DNA of 64,000 nucleotides from the NCBI GenBank assembly GCA_020633055.1, contig JACKEJ010000006.1:1-64000 (forward strand), given 5' to 3'. The stretch is from Sandaracinaceae bacterium. Lineage in GTDB: Bacteria > Myxococcota_A > Polyangia > Polyangiales > Houyiibacteriaceae. Within the stretch, counting starts at the first letter, position 1, and the number at the start of each line of letters is the position of its first letter. Below are positions 1-8,186 of the stretch, one piece after another. The notes under the pieces were generated by a model, which was given only the letters and a program-made list of their open reading frames with translations, made no database searches and was not told where the DNA came from. Both the position numbers and the translations under genes were made by a program.

Positions 1-1744
1 GCGCGTGTTCCACCTGCGGCGCGACGTGCGCCGCGTACGGGAAGCCGGCGGTCAGGCCTCGGGCGACCCCCGCGATGGCGTCCGCGTCCGCGCAGCGCCC
101 GTCCAGGAGCGCGCCGAGCACCACGGCGCTGGTGAGGGCGTGCTCCTCGCGCAGAGCGGGCTTGCGGTGAGCTCCTGCGCGACGGAGCGCGCCCACGTCC
201 GCCAGCAGCGCGCGCACGGCGCGACGCACCTGCGGTGCGCGGGGCCACGTGCCCCCGCCGACGGGTCCGGTGACGGCCCAGGCCTTGGCGCGCAGCCGCG
301 CGAGCGTGGCGTGGTCGAGCGGAGCGTGGGTACGAGCAGCGTCGCCGACCGACGCGCTTGGGGGCGTCGTGCGGTCCTGTGGCGTGTGCGACCGTGCTGT
401 GTCCGCGCCCTTGTCGACAAACTCCCCTGGGGCCGTCGGGGCCTCGCGCGCGGGCTCGCGGTCGCCAACACGACTGCCTCGCGCGGGGAGCATCATGAGC
501 GGGTAGCGCGCCCACTCCCCCAGCGCGCCCACGCGGGCGGCGCGCGTCGTGACGACCCCCGGCATCGCGACGCTTGCAGCGAGCGCGCCCCCCGCCACCT
601 TCGTGAACGCCGCTGCGAACGACGCGCGCCCGGGATCCTGGCCCGAGAGGATGTGCATGGTCCGCGCCCGCTCACGGGGCGACCGACGCCACATGCGCAC
701 CATCGCGTCGCGCACGGCCGTAGCGCTCTCGTCGTCGCGGGTGACTACCTCGTACAGCGCGCGGGCCAGCACCTCGGGCACGTGGCTCTCGCGGGACCGC
801 CGCTGCGCATAAGCGCGTACGTCGCGTGCGCCCACCAGCGCCATCGCATCCAGGATGCCGAGCGACATGCCCGCGGCGGACAGGGGGTGCGTGGTCCCCA
901 CCGCGTCGCCCACCAGCGCGACGTCTCCAGCGCCGTAGTGGCTGCGCGGCGTGAGGCGGTTCGCAGCCCAGGTCACCTTGCCGTGCTCGAGCGTGTCGCG
1001 GAACGCGCGCCGCAGGCCGCTGGGCAGCACGGGCGCGAACGCGTGGTAGATCGCCTCGGGGGTGCGCGCCGCGCTTCCCGCCGGCACGTCCAAGCACAGG
1101 CGCACGTGCCGCTCGGACACGCGGTACATCAGCAGCGGCCCGGGGCCGCCGAGCAACACGTGGCCGTGGTCTTCGTAGGGCAGCGTCACGTCCTCGAGCA
1201 GCACGCCCGCCATGTGCGACACCGCCGGAGGTGCGTGCCGGGGGCCCAGGAGGGCCGCTCGCACGAAGGAGCTGCGCCCGTCCGCGCCCACCACCAGCCC
1301 CGCCCGCACGTGGTGCGTGGTGCCCCGCTGGGTGTAGTCGAGCGTGCCCGCGCTCAGCGTGTGGACGCGCGCATGCGGCACGTAGGTCACGCGCGGAGCC
1401 GCGGCCACGGCGGTGCGCAGGGCGTCCACCAGGACGCTGTGTTCGAGCGCCAACGCGCGCTGCCCCTCGGCGTAGGGCAGCAGCACGGGCGCGCTGCCGT
1501 CATCGGAGAAGAACGCGAAGCCGTGCCCCGTCTGCCGCGCGCTACGGGGCAGCGCCTCCAGCAGTCGCAGCTTCGAGAGCGCGGTCGCTGCGCGCGGGTG
1601 CAGCCACTCGCCAGCCAGGCGCGTCTTGGCCTCGGGCGCGGCCTCCAGCAGCAGCACGTCCGCGCCGCGCTGTGCGAAGCCTGCCGCTGCGGCGATGCCC
1701 GCGGGGCCGGCACCCACCACGACCACGTCGTAGCCCCGGGTCAC
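1..1744 (-). CDS. FAD-dependent monooxygenase, squalene-epoxidase/geranylgeranyl-reductase-like (C-terminus cut by window edge)
   Basis: The frame is open from a GTG at 1744 to the left edge (581 codons), so the C-terminus is missing. The N-terminus has the Rossmann FAD motif VVVVGAGPAGIAAA, followed by VGADGRSS (the DG motif) near residue 155 and VALVGDAVGTTHPLSAAG (the GD motif) near residue 280. This order is typical of group A FAD monooxygenases and the squalene epoxidase/prenyl reductase family. About 270 residues follow the GD motif, longer than a minimal enzyme, and I cannot assign that part. The start overlaps the stop of the upstream IPP isomerase gene (GTGA at 1741-1744), which indicates translational coupling and a role in isoprenoid, carotenoid or sterol metabolism. 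The substrate is inferred only from this context. Confidence 0.8.
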   Translation of the reverse strand, partial: MTRGYDVVVVGAGPAGIAAAAGFAQRGADVLLLEAAPEAKTRLAGEWLHPRAATALSKLRLLEALPRSARQTGHGFAFFSDDGSAPVLLPYAEGQRALALEHSVLVDALRTAVAAAPRVTYVPHARVHTLSAGTLDYTQRGTTHHVRAGLVVGADGRSSFVRAALLGPRHAPPAVSHMAGVLLEDVTLPYEDHGHVLLGGPGPLLMYRVSERHVRLCLDVPAGSAARTPEAIYHAFAPVLPSGLRRAFRDTLEHGKVTWAANRLTPRSHYGAGDVALVGDAVGTTHPLSAAGMSLGILDAMALVGARDVRAYAQRRSRESHVPEVLARALYEVVTRDDESATAVRDAMVRMWRRSPRERARTMHILSGQDPGRASFAAAFTKVAGGALAASVAMPGVVTTRAARVGALGEWARYPLMMLPARGSRVGDREPAREAPTAPGEFVDKGADTARSHTPQDRTTPPSASVGDAARTHAPLDHATLARLRAKAWAVTGPVGGGTWPRAPQVRRAVRALLADVGALRRAGAHRKPALREEHALTSAVVLGALLDGRCADADAIAGVARGLTAGFPYAAHVAPQVEHA

Positions 1745-2835
1745 GCGCGCACCTCGCGGCGGAGCGCACGGCGGGGCGCTGCGTGGGGTGCGGGCTCGGC
1801 GCGCATGTAGTCGCGCAGCTCGCCCACGATCATGGGCGTCAGCGCGCGCAGCTCGCTCAGTGAGCCACAGCCCGTGAGCAGCATGACGGCACGCAGCTCG
1901 GCCTCGACGCCACGCATGAAGGCCAGCGCGCCATCACGGCCGGCGCGCGTCCACGCCTGGTAGACCGGCCGTGCGATGCCCGCCGCCGTGGCGCCCAGCA
2001 CCAGCGCGCGCGCCACGTCGAGCCCGCTCTTGATGCCGCCCGTCGCGATGGTCACGAGGCCCGCCGCGACGCAGTAGTGCACGGACGCGGCCGTCGGCGT
2101 GCCCCAGTCCCAGAGGGTCTCCCCCAGCGCCTGGCGCTCTCCGTCGGCGCGCAGCGTCTCGACGCCGACCCACGAGGTGCCACCCGCGCCCGACGTGTCC
2201 GCGTGCAGCACGCCCAGGTCGCTCAGCCGCCGCGCGCAGGCTTGGCCGATGCCGTTGCCCGTCTCCTTCGCGACGATGGGCACGCGCAGCTCGGACACCA
2301 AGCGCGCGAAGGTGTCGAGCCCACCGCGGAAGTCACGGTCACCGTCGCGCTGGATGAGCTCCATCGCCGGGCTCATGTGCGCGCAGAGCGCGTCGGCGCC
2401 CACGGTGTCCAGCAGCGCGGCGATGCGCTCGGTGGGGAGGTCGCGCGCCTGGATGACGCCCAGGTTGCCCAGCAGGAGCGCGGTCGGCGCCACGTCGCGC
2501 ACCTGGTACGTCGCGGCCAGTGCGGGCTCCCGCTCCATGGCGCGCTGGCTGCCGAGGCCAAAGCCGTAGCCCAGCTCTTCGGCGACGCTGGCGAGGTCGC
2601 GGTTGATGGCCCGCGCGTCCGGGTGCCCGCCCGTCATGCCCGCGATCACGAGCGGCGCGCGCAGCGTCTTGCCCAGCAGCGGGCAGCGCAGATCGAGCTG
2701 CTCGAGGTGCAGGTCGGGTAGGCTCTCGTGGGGTAGGCGTACGCAGTCGAGCAGCGTGCCGGTGCCGCGGTAGGCGACGGCGTCGCTCGCGCACAGCTCC
2801 AAGTGATCGGCTTTCCGGCTGGACAGGACGGACAT
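1741..2835 (-). CDS. fni: Type 2 isopentenyl-diphosphate delta-isomerase (FMN-dependent)
   Basis: Interconverts isopentenyl and dimethylallyl diphosphate in the cytoplasm, using reduced FMN and a divalent metal. The 364-aa product opens with SSRKADHLELC, the usual type 2 N-terminus. It carries PLVIAGMTGGHPDARAIN and a GLGSQRAMEREP segment typical of the family, and the phosphate/FMN loop IATGGIKSGLDVARAL in the TIM-barrel C-terminus. An upstream in-frame ATG at 2949 exists. The ATG at 2835 is preferred because an AAGGAG Shine-Dalgarno sits about 8 nt before it and the family alignment begins there. The stop overlaps the GTG start of the FAD monooxygenase, so the two form an isoprenoid operon. 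A divergent B12-type regulator lies about 1.7 kb away. Confidence 0.93.
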   Translation of the reverse strand: MSVLSSRKADHLELCASDAVAYRGTGTLLDCVRLPHESLPDLHLEQLDLRCPLLGKTLRAPLVIAGMTGGHPDARAINRDLASVAEELGYGFGLGSQRAMEREPALAATYQVRDVAPTALLLGNLGVIQARDLPTERIAALLDTVGADALCAHMSPAMELIQRDGDRDFRGGLDTFARLVSELRVPIVAKETGNGIGQACARRLSDLGVLHADTSGAGGTSWVGVETLRADGERQALGETLWDWGTPTAASVHYCVAAGLVTIATGGIKSGLDVARALVLGATAAGIARPVYQAWTRAGRDGALAFMRGVEAELRAVMLLTGCGSLSELRALTPMIVGELRDYMRAEPAPHAAPRRALRREVRA

Positions 2836-2957
2836 GATCGGCGGCTCCTTCGCGCAGTCGCAGGTGACGACGCGCGAAGTGCAGGCTGGGTGGCGGACGT
2901 CGCAGCGTCCATGGCCATCCGCGTCGCTGCACGGGGCCGCCGCGCTCATGTCGAAAC

Positions 2958-2996
2958 GGCGAAGGGCCCGAGCCGCAGCAGCTCGAGCCCTTCGCC
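2958..2996 (-). terminator. Hairpin terminator downstream of the fasciclin gene
   Basis: A 16-bp stem with one mismatch (arms 2958-2973 and 2981-2996) and a 7-nt loop lies 31 bp after the fasciclin stop codon. On the minus strand it is followed by a short GTTT run, so the T tract is weak. It would separate the fasciclin transcript from the downstream fni operon. Confidence 0.65.
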
Positions 2997-3026
2997 ATCG
3001 TCAACCGAAGCGCAGCATGGCGCGCC

Positions 3027-4388
3027 TCAGAGCGTCGGGACCATCACGTCGCTCAGCACGTGCACCACACCGTTGGTGACGTGGATGTCGAGCAGGCTGG
3101 GCACCACGGCGGCGCCGTCGATGGTGGGCGGCGTCACCGACACGTCGACCGTGGCCGTCTGACCGAGCGCCGTCTGCACGTCGCCGTTGGCGAGGCCAGA
3201 CGAGAGCACGGGCGCGGTGAACGTGGCCGGGTCGAGCACGTGGTACTGCAGCACCTGAGCCACCTGTGCATCGGTCAGGCTGTCGACCGTGGACTGGATG
3301 GCGGCGAATGCGTCGTTGGTGGGCGCGAAGACGGTGAAGCCCGTGGCGCTGCCGGGAGCGTCGCCCGAGAGCAGCGCCGCGATCCCGGCGCCCGAGTTGT
3401 CTGCCCGTCCGATGGCCGCGGCGAGCGAGGTCAGCCCCGCGATGCCTGCCATGTCGATGACGGTGGGGGGCAGGAGCACGCCGTCGATCACGTGCACCAC
3501 CCCGTTCGTGCAGCCCACGTCGGCCAGGACCACGTCGATGCCGTTGACGGCCACGCCAGCGCTGGTGTCGAACAGCAGCGTCAGGTTGTTGCCCGCCTCG
3601 TTCGTGGCGACGGCGTTCGCCCGCGCCGGGACCGCGCTGCTGGGCACGCCCGCGCCGACCACGTGGTAGAGGAGTATGTTCGCCAGCGCGTCACCCGTGG
3701 GGCGCTCGCCACCGTCGGGGAAGGCCGCGTTCGTGGGCGCGAACACGGTGAAGGGTCCCGCGCCGCCCAGCGTGTCGGCCAGGTCCGCCGCCACGACCGC
3801 CTCGCGCAGGTCGGTGAGCCCGGCGTAGGCCGTCATGTCCGCGATGGTGGGCGGGAGCAGCACGCGGTCGATGACGTGGATGACGCCGTTGGACGCGCTG
3901 ATATCCGGGGTCGCGACAGTCGCGCCGCCAGCCACCGCGTTGCCGCCGTTGATGGTGACCCCGCCCGTCGTGCCCAAGATCAACGAGAGGTTCCAGGTGC
4001 CGCTGTCGTCCTCGGCTGCGGAGTCGACCGGACCCGCCGTGACGGCCCCACTGCCGACGGAAGCGCCGGAGATCACGTGGTACAGCAGGATCTGCGTCAG
4101 CGCGTCGACGTCCATGCTCTGAACCGCTTCCAGCGTGATGCCCGAGGCGGCGAAGGCGGCGTCGTTCGGGGCGAACACGGTGAAGGGCCCCGCCGACCGC
4201 AGGGTGCTCACGAGGTCGGCGCGCGTGAGGGCCGCGACGAGGATGCTGAAGTCGTCGTCGGCCACGGCGACGTCGACGATGGTGTTGGGCTGGCCCGCAT
4301 CGGGGGTGGGGTTCGTGCCGTCGCTGTCGCCACAGCCCGCGACCAGGGCGAGCAGGAGCAGGAGTGCGATCGAGGGAGCGTGTTTCAT
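3027..4388 (-). CDS. Secreted lipoprotein with three fasciclin (FAS1) domains
   Basis: The 453-aa product has a lipoprotein signal ending in LALVAGC (Cys19), then a Pro/Asp-rich linker and three FAS1 repeats. Each repeat carries the family hallmarks: GPFTVFAPNDAAF, GPFTVFAPTNAAF and GFTVFAPTNDAF (H1 box), then ILLYHV or LQYHV, and a NGVIHVIDRVLLPP-type H2 box. FAS1 domains mediate adhesion to matrix or other cells, so an outer-surface anchored adhesin is likely. The ATG at 4388 has GGAGG about 8 nt upstream. The upstream in-frame extension to 5378 is antisense to the regulator gene and was rejected. It is divergent from a CarH-like regulator across a 171-bp AT-rich region with repeated TGGACA elements, so cobalamin/light control is possible but unproven. 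Confidence 0.93.
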   Translation of the reverse strand: MKHAPSIALLLLLALVAGCGDSDGTNPTPDAGQPNTIVDVAVADDDFSILVAALTRADLVSTLRSAGPFTVFAPNDAAFAASGITLEAVQSMDVDALTQILLYHVISGASVGSGAVTAGPVDSAAEDDSGTWNLSLILGTTGGVTINGGNAVAGGATVATPDISASNGVIHVIDRVLLPPTIADMTAYAGLTDLREAVVAADLADTLGGAGPFTVFAPTNAAFPDGGERPTGDALANILLYHVVGAGVPSSAVPARANAVATNEAGNNLTLLFDTSAGVAVNGIDVVLADVGCTNGVVHVIDGVLLPPTVIDMAGIAGLTSLAAAIGRADNSGAGIAALLSGDAPGSATGFTVFAPTNDAFAAIQSTVDSLTDAQVAQVLQYHVLDPATFTAPVLSSGLANGDVQTALGQTATVDVSVTPPTIDGAAVVPSLLDIHVTNGVVHVLSDVMVPTL

Positions 4389-4461
4389 CGTGGATACCTC
4401 CAGGGTGGGTGCGCGCCGACGAGGCGCCGAGTTGCCCACATCATGGATCACGCGCCAAGCG

Positions 4462-4524
4462 TGTCCAGTTTTTTTCTGAACAAAAGTTAGACGTTGGACA
4501 AAAAATCTGGACAAGTGATGGACG
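4462..4524. promoter_or_regulatory. Array of TGGACA-like hexamers in the divergent fasciclin / CarH-like promoter region
   Basis: In an unusually AT-rich patch there are plus-strand hexamers TGAACA (4477), TAGACG (4488), TGGACA (4495), TGGACA (4508) and TGGACG (4519), plus the reverse form TGTCCA at 4462. Two pairs (4477/4488 and 4508/4519) are exactly 11 bp apart. Direct repeats with 11-bp spacing are known for the CarH operator of Thermus. The array lies directly upstream of a CarH-type regulator gene, so an autoregulatory operator is a reasonable inference. Confidence 0.5.
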
Positions 4525-4559
4525 TGAGTTGATTCCCGGCGTAATTTGAGCACTCCACC

Positions 4560-5474
4560 GTGACCCACTCGCGCTCCGCCCCCGTCTACCCCATGCGCGT
4601 CGTGTCTCGCCGCACGGGTCTCAGCGCCGACCTCATCCGAGCTTGGGAGAAGCGCTATCAGGCGATCACCCCCGACCGCACGGACGGGAATGCGCGGCGC
4701 TACTCCCAGGCCGAGATCCAGCGCCTCGAGCTGCTGCGCGACGTGGTCGCCCTCGGTCACACCATCAGCGACGTCGCGTCGCTGCCCAACGAGACCCTCT
4801 CGGCGCTCCTGTCCGAGGTGGCCATCAGCGCGCAGGACACCGCCACGGAAGAGACGCTGGCGGCCTACGTCGCGGCCATCGAGGCCTGGGACCTGCGTGA
4901 GTCGCAGGCCATCCTCACGCGGGCCGCCACGTTGCGTCCGCCTGACGCCCTCGCGCTCGAGGTGCTGTCGCCCATCCTGCGCGCCATCGGAGACGGCTGG
5001 GAGCAGGGACGGCTCACGGTCACGCAGGAGCACGCCGCGAGCGCGCAGGTGCGCGGCCTGCTGGCGACGCTTCTGCAGACCATCGCGGTGGACCGTGGCG
5101 CGCCGAAGCTCCTGATCGCGGCCCCTGAAGGTCACGAGCACGAGCTCGGAGGGCTCATCGCGGCTGTTCTCGGCGCACAGGTGGGCGTGGCGCCCATCTA
5201 TCTCGGGGCGAACGTCCCGCTGCGTGAGCTCGAGGCTACACTGCGCCGCACGGGGGCGGAGGTGGTTTTGCTGGCGGTCTCGCGCGCCATCGACGACGCG
5301 GAGCTCCAGCGCTTGCGCGCGGCCGTCGCGAGCCTGACCGAGCACGCGACCGTGTGGCTCGGGTGCACGCCTGGTCACGCCGTCGAGGGGCTGGCGTCAC
5401 TCCCGCGCGTGCGCGTGCTCGCGTCCCTGCCCGCCTTCCAGACGGCCGCGCTACACCTCGGCCGCCGTCCCTGA
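4560..5474 (+). CDS. CarA/CarH/LitR-type MerR regulator with cobalamin-binding domain
   Basis: 304 aa. Residues 9-75 are a MerR winged helix (VVSRRTGLSADLIRAWEKRY, then GNARRYSQAEI). The middle four-helix bundle carries W147 followed nine residues later by E157-H158, the Wx9EH signature of the adenosylcobalamin pocket in CarH photoreceptors. The C-terminal Rossmann half has EGHEHELGG, placing the probable lower-ligand histidine at H194. Such proteins repress promoters in the dark and release DNA when light breaks the Co-C bond; some (CarA) act independently of light. The GTG start at 4560 lacks a clear Shine-Dalgarno, but the HTH begins before the next ATG (4593), so GTG is kept. Target candidates are the divergent fasciclin gene and the nearby isoprenoid genes. 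Confidence 0.88.
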   Translation: MTHSRSAPVYPMRVVSRRTGLSADLIRAWEKRYQAITPDRTDGNARRYSQAEIQRLELLRDVVALGHTISDVASLPNETLSALLSEVAISAQDTATEETLAAYVAAIEAWDLRESQAILTRAATLRPPDALALEVLSPILRAIGDGWEQGRLTVTQEHAASAQVRGLLATLLQTIAVDRGAPKLLIAAPEGHEHELGGLIAAVLGAQVGVAPIYLGANVPLRELEATLRRTGAEVVLLAVSRAIDDAELQRLRAAVASLTEHATVWLGCTPGHAVEGLASLPRVRVLASLPAFQTAALHLGRRP

Positions 5475-5483
5475 CGCTGCGTA

Positions 5484-5699
5484 TCAGTCGGCAGCGCGCT
5501 TCACGGGGCACGTACTGAAGCCCAGCGCCGTGTAGAGCGGGCAGCTGCCGATGAGGCCGGTCAACAACGGGACCACGCCCAAGAGCCCCCACGGGGTCTC
5601 CGGCCCTACGAAAGCCAGCGCGATCAGGCCCAGCCCGACCACCACCCGCACCCCGCGCTCGATCGGGTGCTCGTTGTTCGGAAGCAGCTTCTTCAACAT
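5484..5699 (-). CDS. Small membrane protein, DUF2892 (YgaP transmembrane-like)
   Basis: 71 aa with two hydrophobic segments (VVVGLGLIALAFVG and WGLLGVVPLLTGLIG) followed by the CPLYTALGFSTCPVK ending typical of DUF2892 proteins. This domain also forms the membrane anchor of YgaP-type rhodaneses. The ATG at 5699 has AAGGAG at good spacing. It is convergent with the CarH-like gene, with 9 bp between the stops. The physiological role is unknown; a link to sulfur or thiol metabolism is only suggested by family members fused to rhodanese. Confidence 0.85.
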   Translation of the reverse strand: MLKKLLPNNEHPIERGVRVVVGLGLIALAFVGPETPWGLLGVVPLLTGLIGSCPLYTALGFSTCPVKRAAD

Positions 5700-5890
5700 G
5701 GCGGACTCCTTCTTCGTCGAGGCGCGCCAAAGGGGCGGCCACGAATAGGAGCCAACGCAGCCCGGAAAGGGTTCGCCCACGCCGAAGAAACGCGTCCCCG
5801 GGCAACCCACGTGCCCAGCGTCGGCTCGAATTTTCCCTCGCTTTCGTCACAATCCGGGGACGCGTCCATCCCCCGCGTGCTCCGAGCCTC

Positions 5891-6490
5891 ATGGACCACC
5901 CCTACGACTTCCGCGTGCCCGACTTCACCGGCGAGGTGGACGCGGCCGCCTTCCTGGCGGCGACGCCGGAGAACGCCACGTGCAAGGGGCTCTACTTCAA
6001 CACCATGCTGGAGATGATGAGTCGGCTGCCCAAGGAGCAGGTGGCGGACATCACCCTCGAGCGCACACGCTACCTACCGTTCCTCGACTACCCGCTGCTC
6101 GAGCACATGCGCCTGTCGTTTGTCGTCGTGCCGCGCCTCTACCCAGGCCTTCCCACGCGGGAGGCGTTCCGCCGCATGGGCTGGCGCGCGTTCCCCGACT
6201 TCGCCGGCACCATGCTGGGCCGCGTCGTGTTCGGGATGTTCGGCGACGACCTCGGCCGCGCCTTCGAGGCCGGACCCAAGGGCGTCTCGCAGAGCGTCCG
6301 GCCGGGCATGGCCACCGTCACCACCATCGCGGAGCGGCACGTCCGCATGGAGTACTACGACATCTACGGCATCCTCGACCCGTACTACATCGGCGTGGTC
6401 GAAGGCATGGTGCGCCACTACGGCTTCGAGCCGGATGTGCGCATCCACGCCATCGACATCGCGAACGCCGTGCTGGACGTGCGCTGGTGA
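5891..6490 (+). CDS. DUF2378 (TIGR02265) protein, myxobacteria-restricted family
   Basis: 199 aa, no signal peptide, predicted cytoplasmic. The sequence matches the DUF2378 pattern I recognise: a CKGLYFNTML start, YPLLEHMRL and EAFRRMGWRAFPDFAGTMLG in the middle, and EYYDIYGILDPYYIGVVEG near the end. The family occurs in many copies per genome in Myxococcales and has no assigned biochemical function. The ATG at 5891 starts the conserved region within about 20 residues, and no stronger start is visible. Its value is mostly as a taxonomic marker. Confidence 0.85.
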   Translation: MDHPYDFRVPDFTGEVDAAAFLAATPENATCKGLYFNTMLEMMSRLPKEQVADITLERTRYLPFLDYPLLEHMRLSFVVVPRLYPGLPTREAFRRMGWRAFPDFAGTMLGRVVFGMFGDDLGRAFEAGPKGVSQSVRPGMATVTTIAERHVRMEYYDIYGILDPYYIGVVEGMVRHYGFEPDVRIHAIDIANAVLDVRW

Positions 6491-6502
6491 CGCCACCGCC
6501 CG

Positions 6503-7873
6503 TCAACGCGTGAGCTGTACGTAGCCGTCCCCCGCCTCTGAGAACGCTCGCTCCGCTGCGGGCGTCGCGCGGCAGTCGGTCTCCACGCGCTCGATGGTGA
6601 GCGCGTCCCCGTCCGGGGCGAGCTGCAACAGGTAGTAGACCGCCTCGACCGCTCCGACCCGCGTGCCGGCATAGCAGTGGATGGGGCCCGCTTCGGCCTG
6701 CGCAAAATCGAGGTTCACGTAGTCTTCGGCGTCGACGCTGTCTGCGGCCGACTTCTCGAACTCCATCGCGTAGACCGCCTCGCCGAGCTGCGCCAGGCCC
6801 GGGAGCGACGTCGAGATCATCATGTGGGTGTCCGGGCGGGCGTAGTGGTCAGCCAGGACGACCACCTGGCCGAGGTACTGGTCCAGGGCGGCGCCGTCGA
6901 AGTCGGCGCTCATGCTCTGATCGGCGATGGTGCTGGTGGCCCACACGCCTGCCGGGCTGTTCGCGACGTCGACGTCCAGCGTGCCGCAAGGCGTGGTCGC
7001 CGACACGCGCGGCTCGTCCAGCACCCTGATCTTCGCGAGGTAGGCGTCACGTGTCTCCGCCGGGAAGTACTCGTAGAAGCACGCCCCATAGCGCCACCCC
7101 ACGCCGTGCCCCTCTTCGGCGCCGAGACGGTTGGGGTTGATGTACGCGTTGCCCGCGCCGTCGTTCATGCGCCGGTCGAGCAGGTTGGTGTCCACGCCCG
7201 CGGGCCCGACGCCGTCGATCGGACCCGCGGTGCCCAAGCTCGCTCCCGCGGCCACGACGAGCACGTAGTCCGGGTCTCCGAGGTTGTCTCTCATGCGGTT
7301 CAGGTTCAGGTCGCAGCCGCCCGACGAACACGCGACGGCGGACGTGAGGCCCCCTTCGAAGGCCGCCAGCTCGGCGTCGAACAGCGCCTGGAGCGTGGGG
7401 GGAAGCGTGGTGACGTGCGCGAAGTTGCCATGGACGCCGGGTCGCCGGACGCCGTCCTCCCCCAACACCGAGCACACGTGGTAGGCGATGCCCCAGTCGC
7501 TGACGTCGGCGTGGTCCGAGCGCACGATGGCCTCGACGTAGATGTCGGTCGGCGCGCTGAGCGGCGTGTTGACCGGGACGTACATGCCCTGTTCGAAGTT
7601 CAGCGTCTCTTGCGGGCTGCTCGGGTCCATGTCGCCCAGCACCACGGCCGCGGAGACGGCCTCCGGATCGATGAGGCGATGGCTGAAGAGCAGGCGCGGA
7701 TCGCCGTCACCGACGAGGTCGGCGCACGATGGCGCTTGGGACTGGTGGACGACGGGCGGGGGCGGCTCGCCGCCTCCTCCGCCGCATCCCGGGGACAAGA
7801 GTGAGAGCAGCAGGAATGGCGCGAGGCGGCGAAGGCGAGAGGAGGTGGTCTGGGCGGCTCTTGGGTGGGTCAT
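6503..7873 (-). CDS. Hypothetical secreted lipoprotein
   Basis: 456 aa with a type II signal (APFLLLSLLSPGC, lipid Cys30) followed by Gly-rich and Pro-rich linkers. The body is acidic and Cys-containing, with no repeats or recognisable catalytic motif. A stretch reading NDGAGNAYINPNRLGAEEG and a following cysteine-bearing segment suggest an extracellular, disulfide-stabilised domain. The ATG at 7873 has GGAG about 7 nt upstream. The in-frame extension upstream runs antisense through the neighbouring lipoprotein gene and was discarded. It is convergent with the DUF2378 gene (12 bp apart) and divergent from another lipoprotein. I do not recognise the family. Confidence 0.75.
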   Translation of the reverse strand: MTHPRAAQTTSSRLRRLAPFLLLSLLSPGCGGGGGEPPPPVVHQSQAPSCADLVGDGDPRLLFSHRLIDPEAVSAAVVLGDMDPSSPQETLNFEQGMYVPVNTPLSAPTDIYVEAIVRSDHADVSDWGIAYHVCSVLGEDGVRRPGVHGNFAHVTTLPPTLQALFDAELAAFEGGLTSAVACSSGGCDLNLNRMRDNLGDPDYVLVVAAGASLGTAGPIDGVGPAGVDTNLLDRRMNDGAGNAYINPNRLGAEEGHGVGWRYGACFYEYFPAETRDAYLAKIRVLDEPRVSATTPCGTLDVDVANSPAGVWATSTIADQSMSADFDGAALDQYLGQVVVLADHYARPDTHMMISTSLPGLAQLGEAVYAMEFEKSAADSVDAEDYVNLDFAQAEAGPIHCYAGTRVGAVEAVYYLLQLAPDGDALTIERVETDCRATPAAERAFSEAGDGYVQLTR

Positions 7874-8186
7874 GTGGGCTCCGTGAAGTGGACTCGATCG
7901 TCCACGTGACCGTTGGTGGCGCGGCCGCGCGTTTGTGACGCATGCGCCGACACAAGTTTCGCTGGCGAGCCGACGTGACGAAGCACGGCGCCGGCCTCCC
8001 CGCGGCGGAGCGCACGTGCGGCACCGCACCTCCCCGGCCTCCCCGATGGCTGGCCCGGCGAAAGGCCCTCTTGGCGATCCTGGTCTGCTGGGCGTCCGAT
8101 TTTCTGCGTCACATCCCAGCGGGCCCGCCACCAACCCAGCGAGCACGACGGTCGGGCAGCGCCGGACCCCGTGCCACCTCTCGAGC
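7874..8186. other. 313-bp divergent intergenic region
   Basis: It separates two divergently transcribed lipoprotein genes and must hold both promoters. I see no open reading frame with credible coding character, no strong hairpin and no repeat. No confident -35/-10 pair can be named. Confidence 0.5.

Noticed and set aside
5..1810. Long plus-strand open frame of about 600 codons
   Set aside because: It is antisense to the FAD monooxygenase, is Arg/His/Gly-rich with no motifs, and is an effect of high GC third positions.
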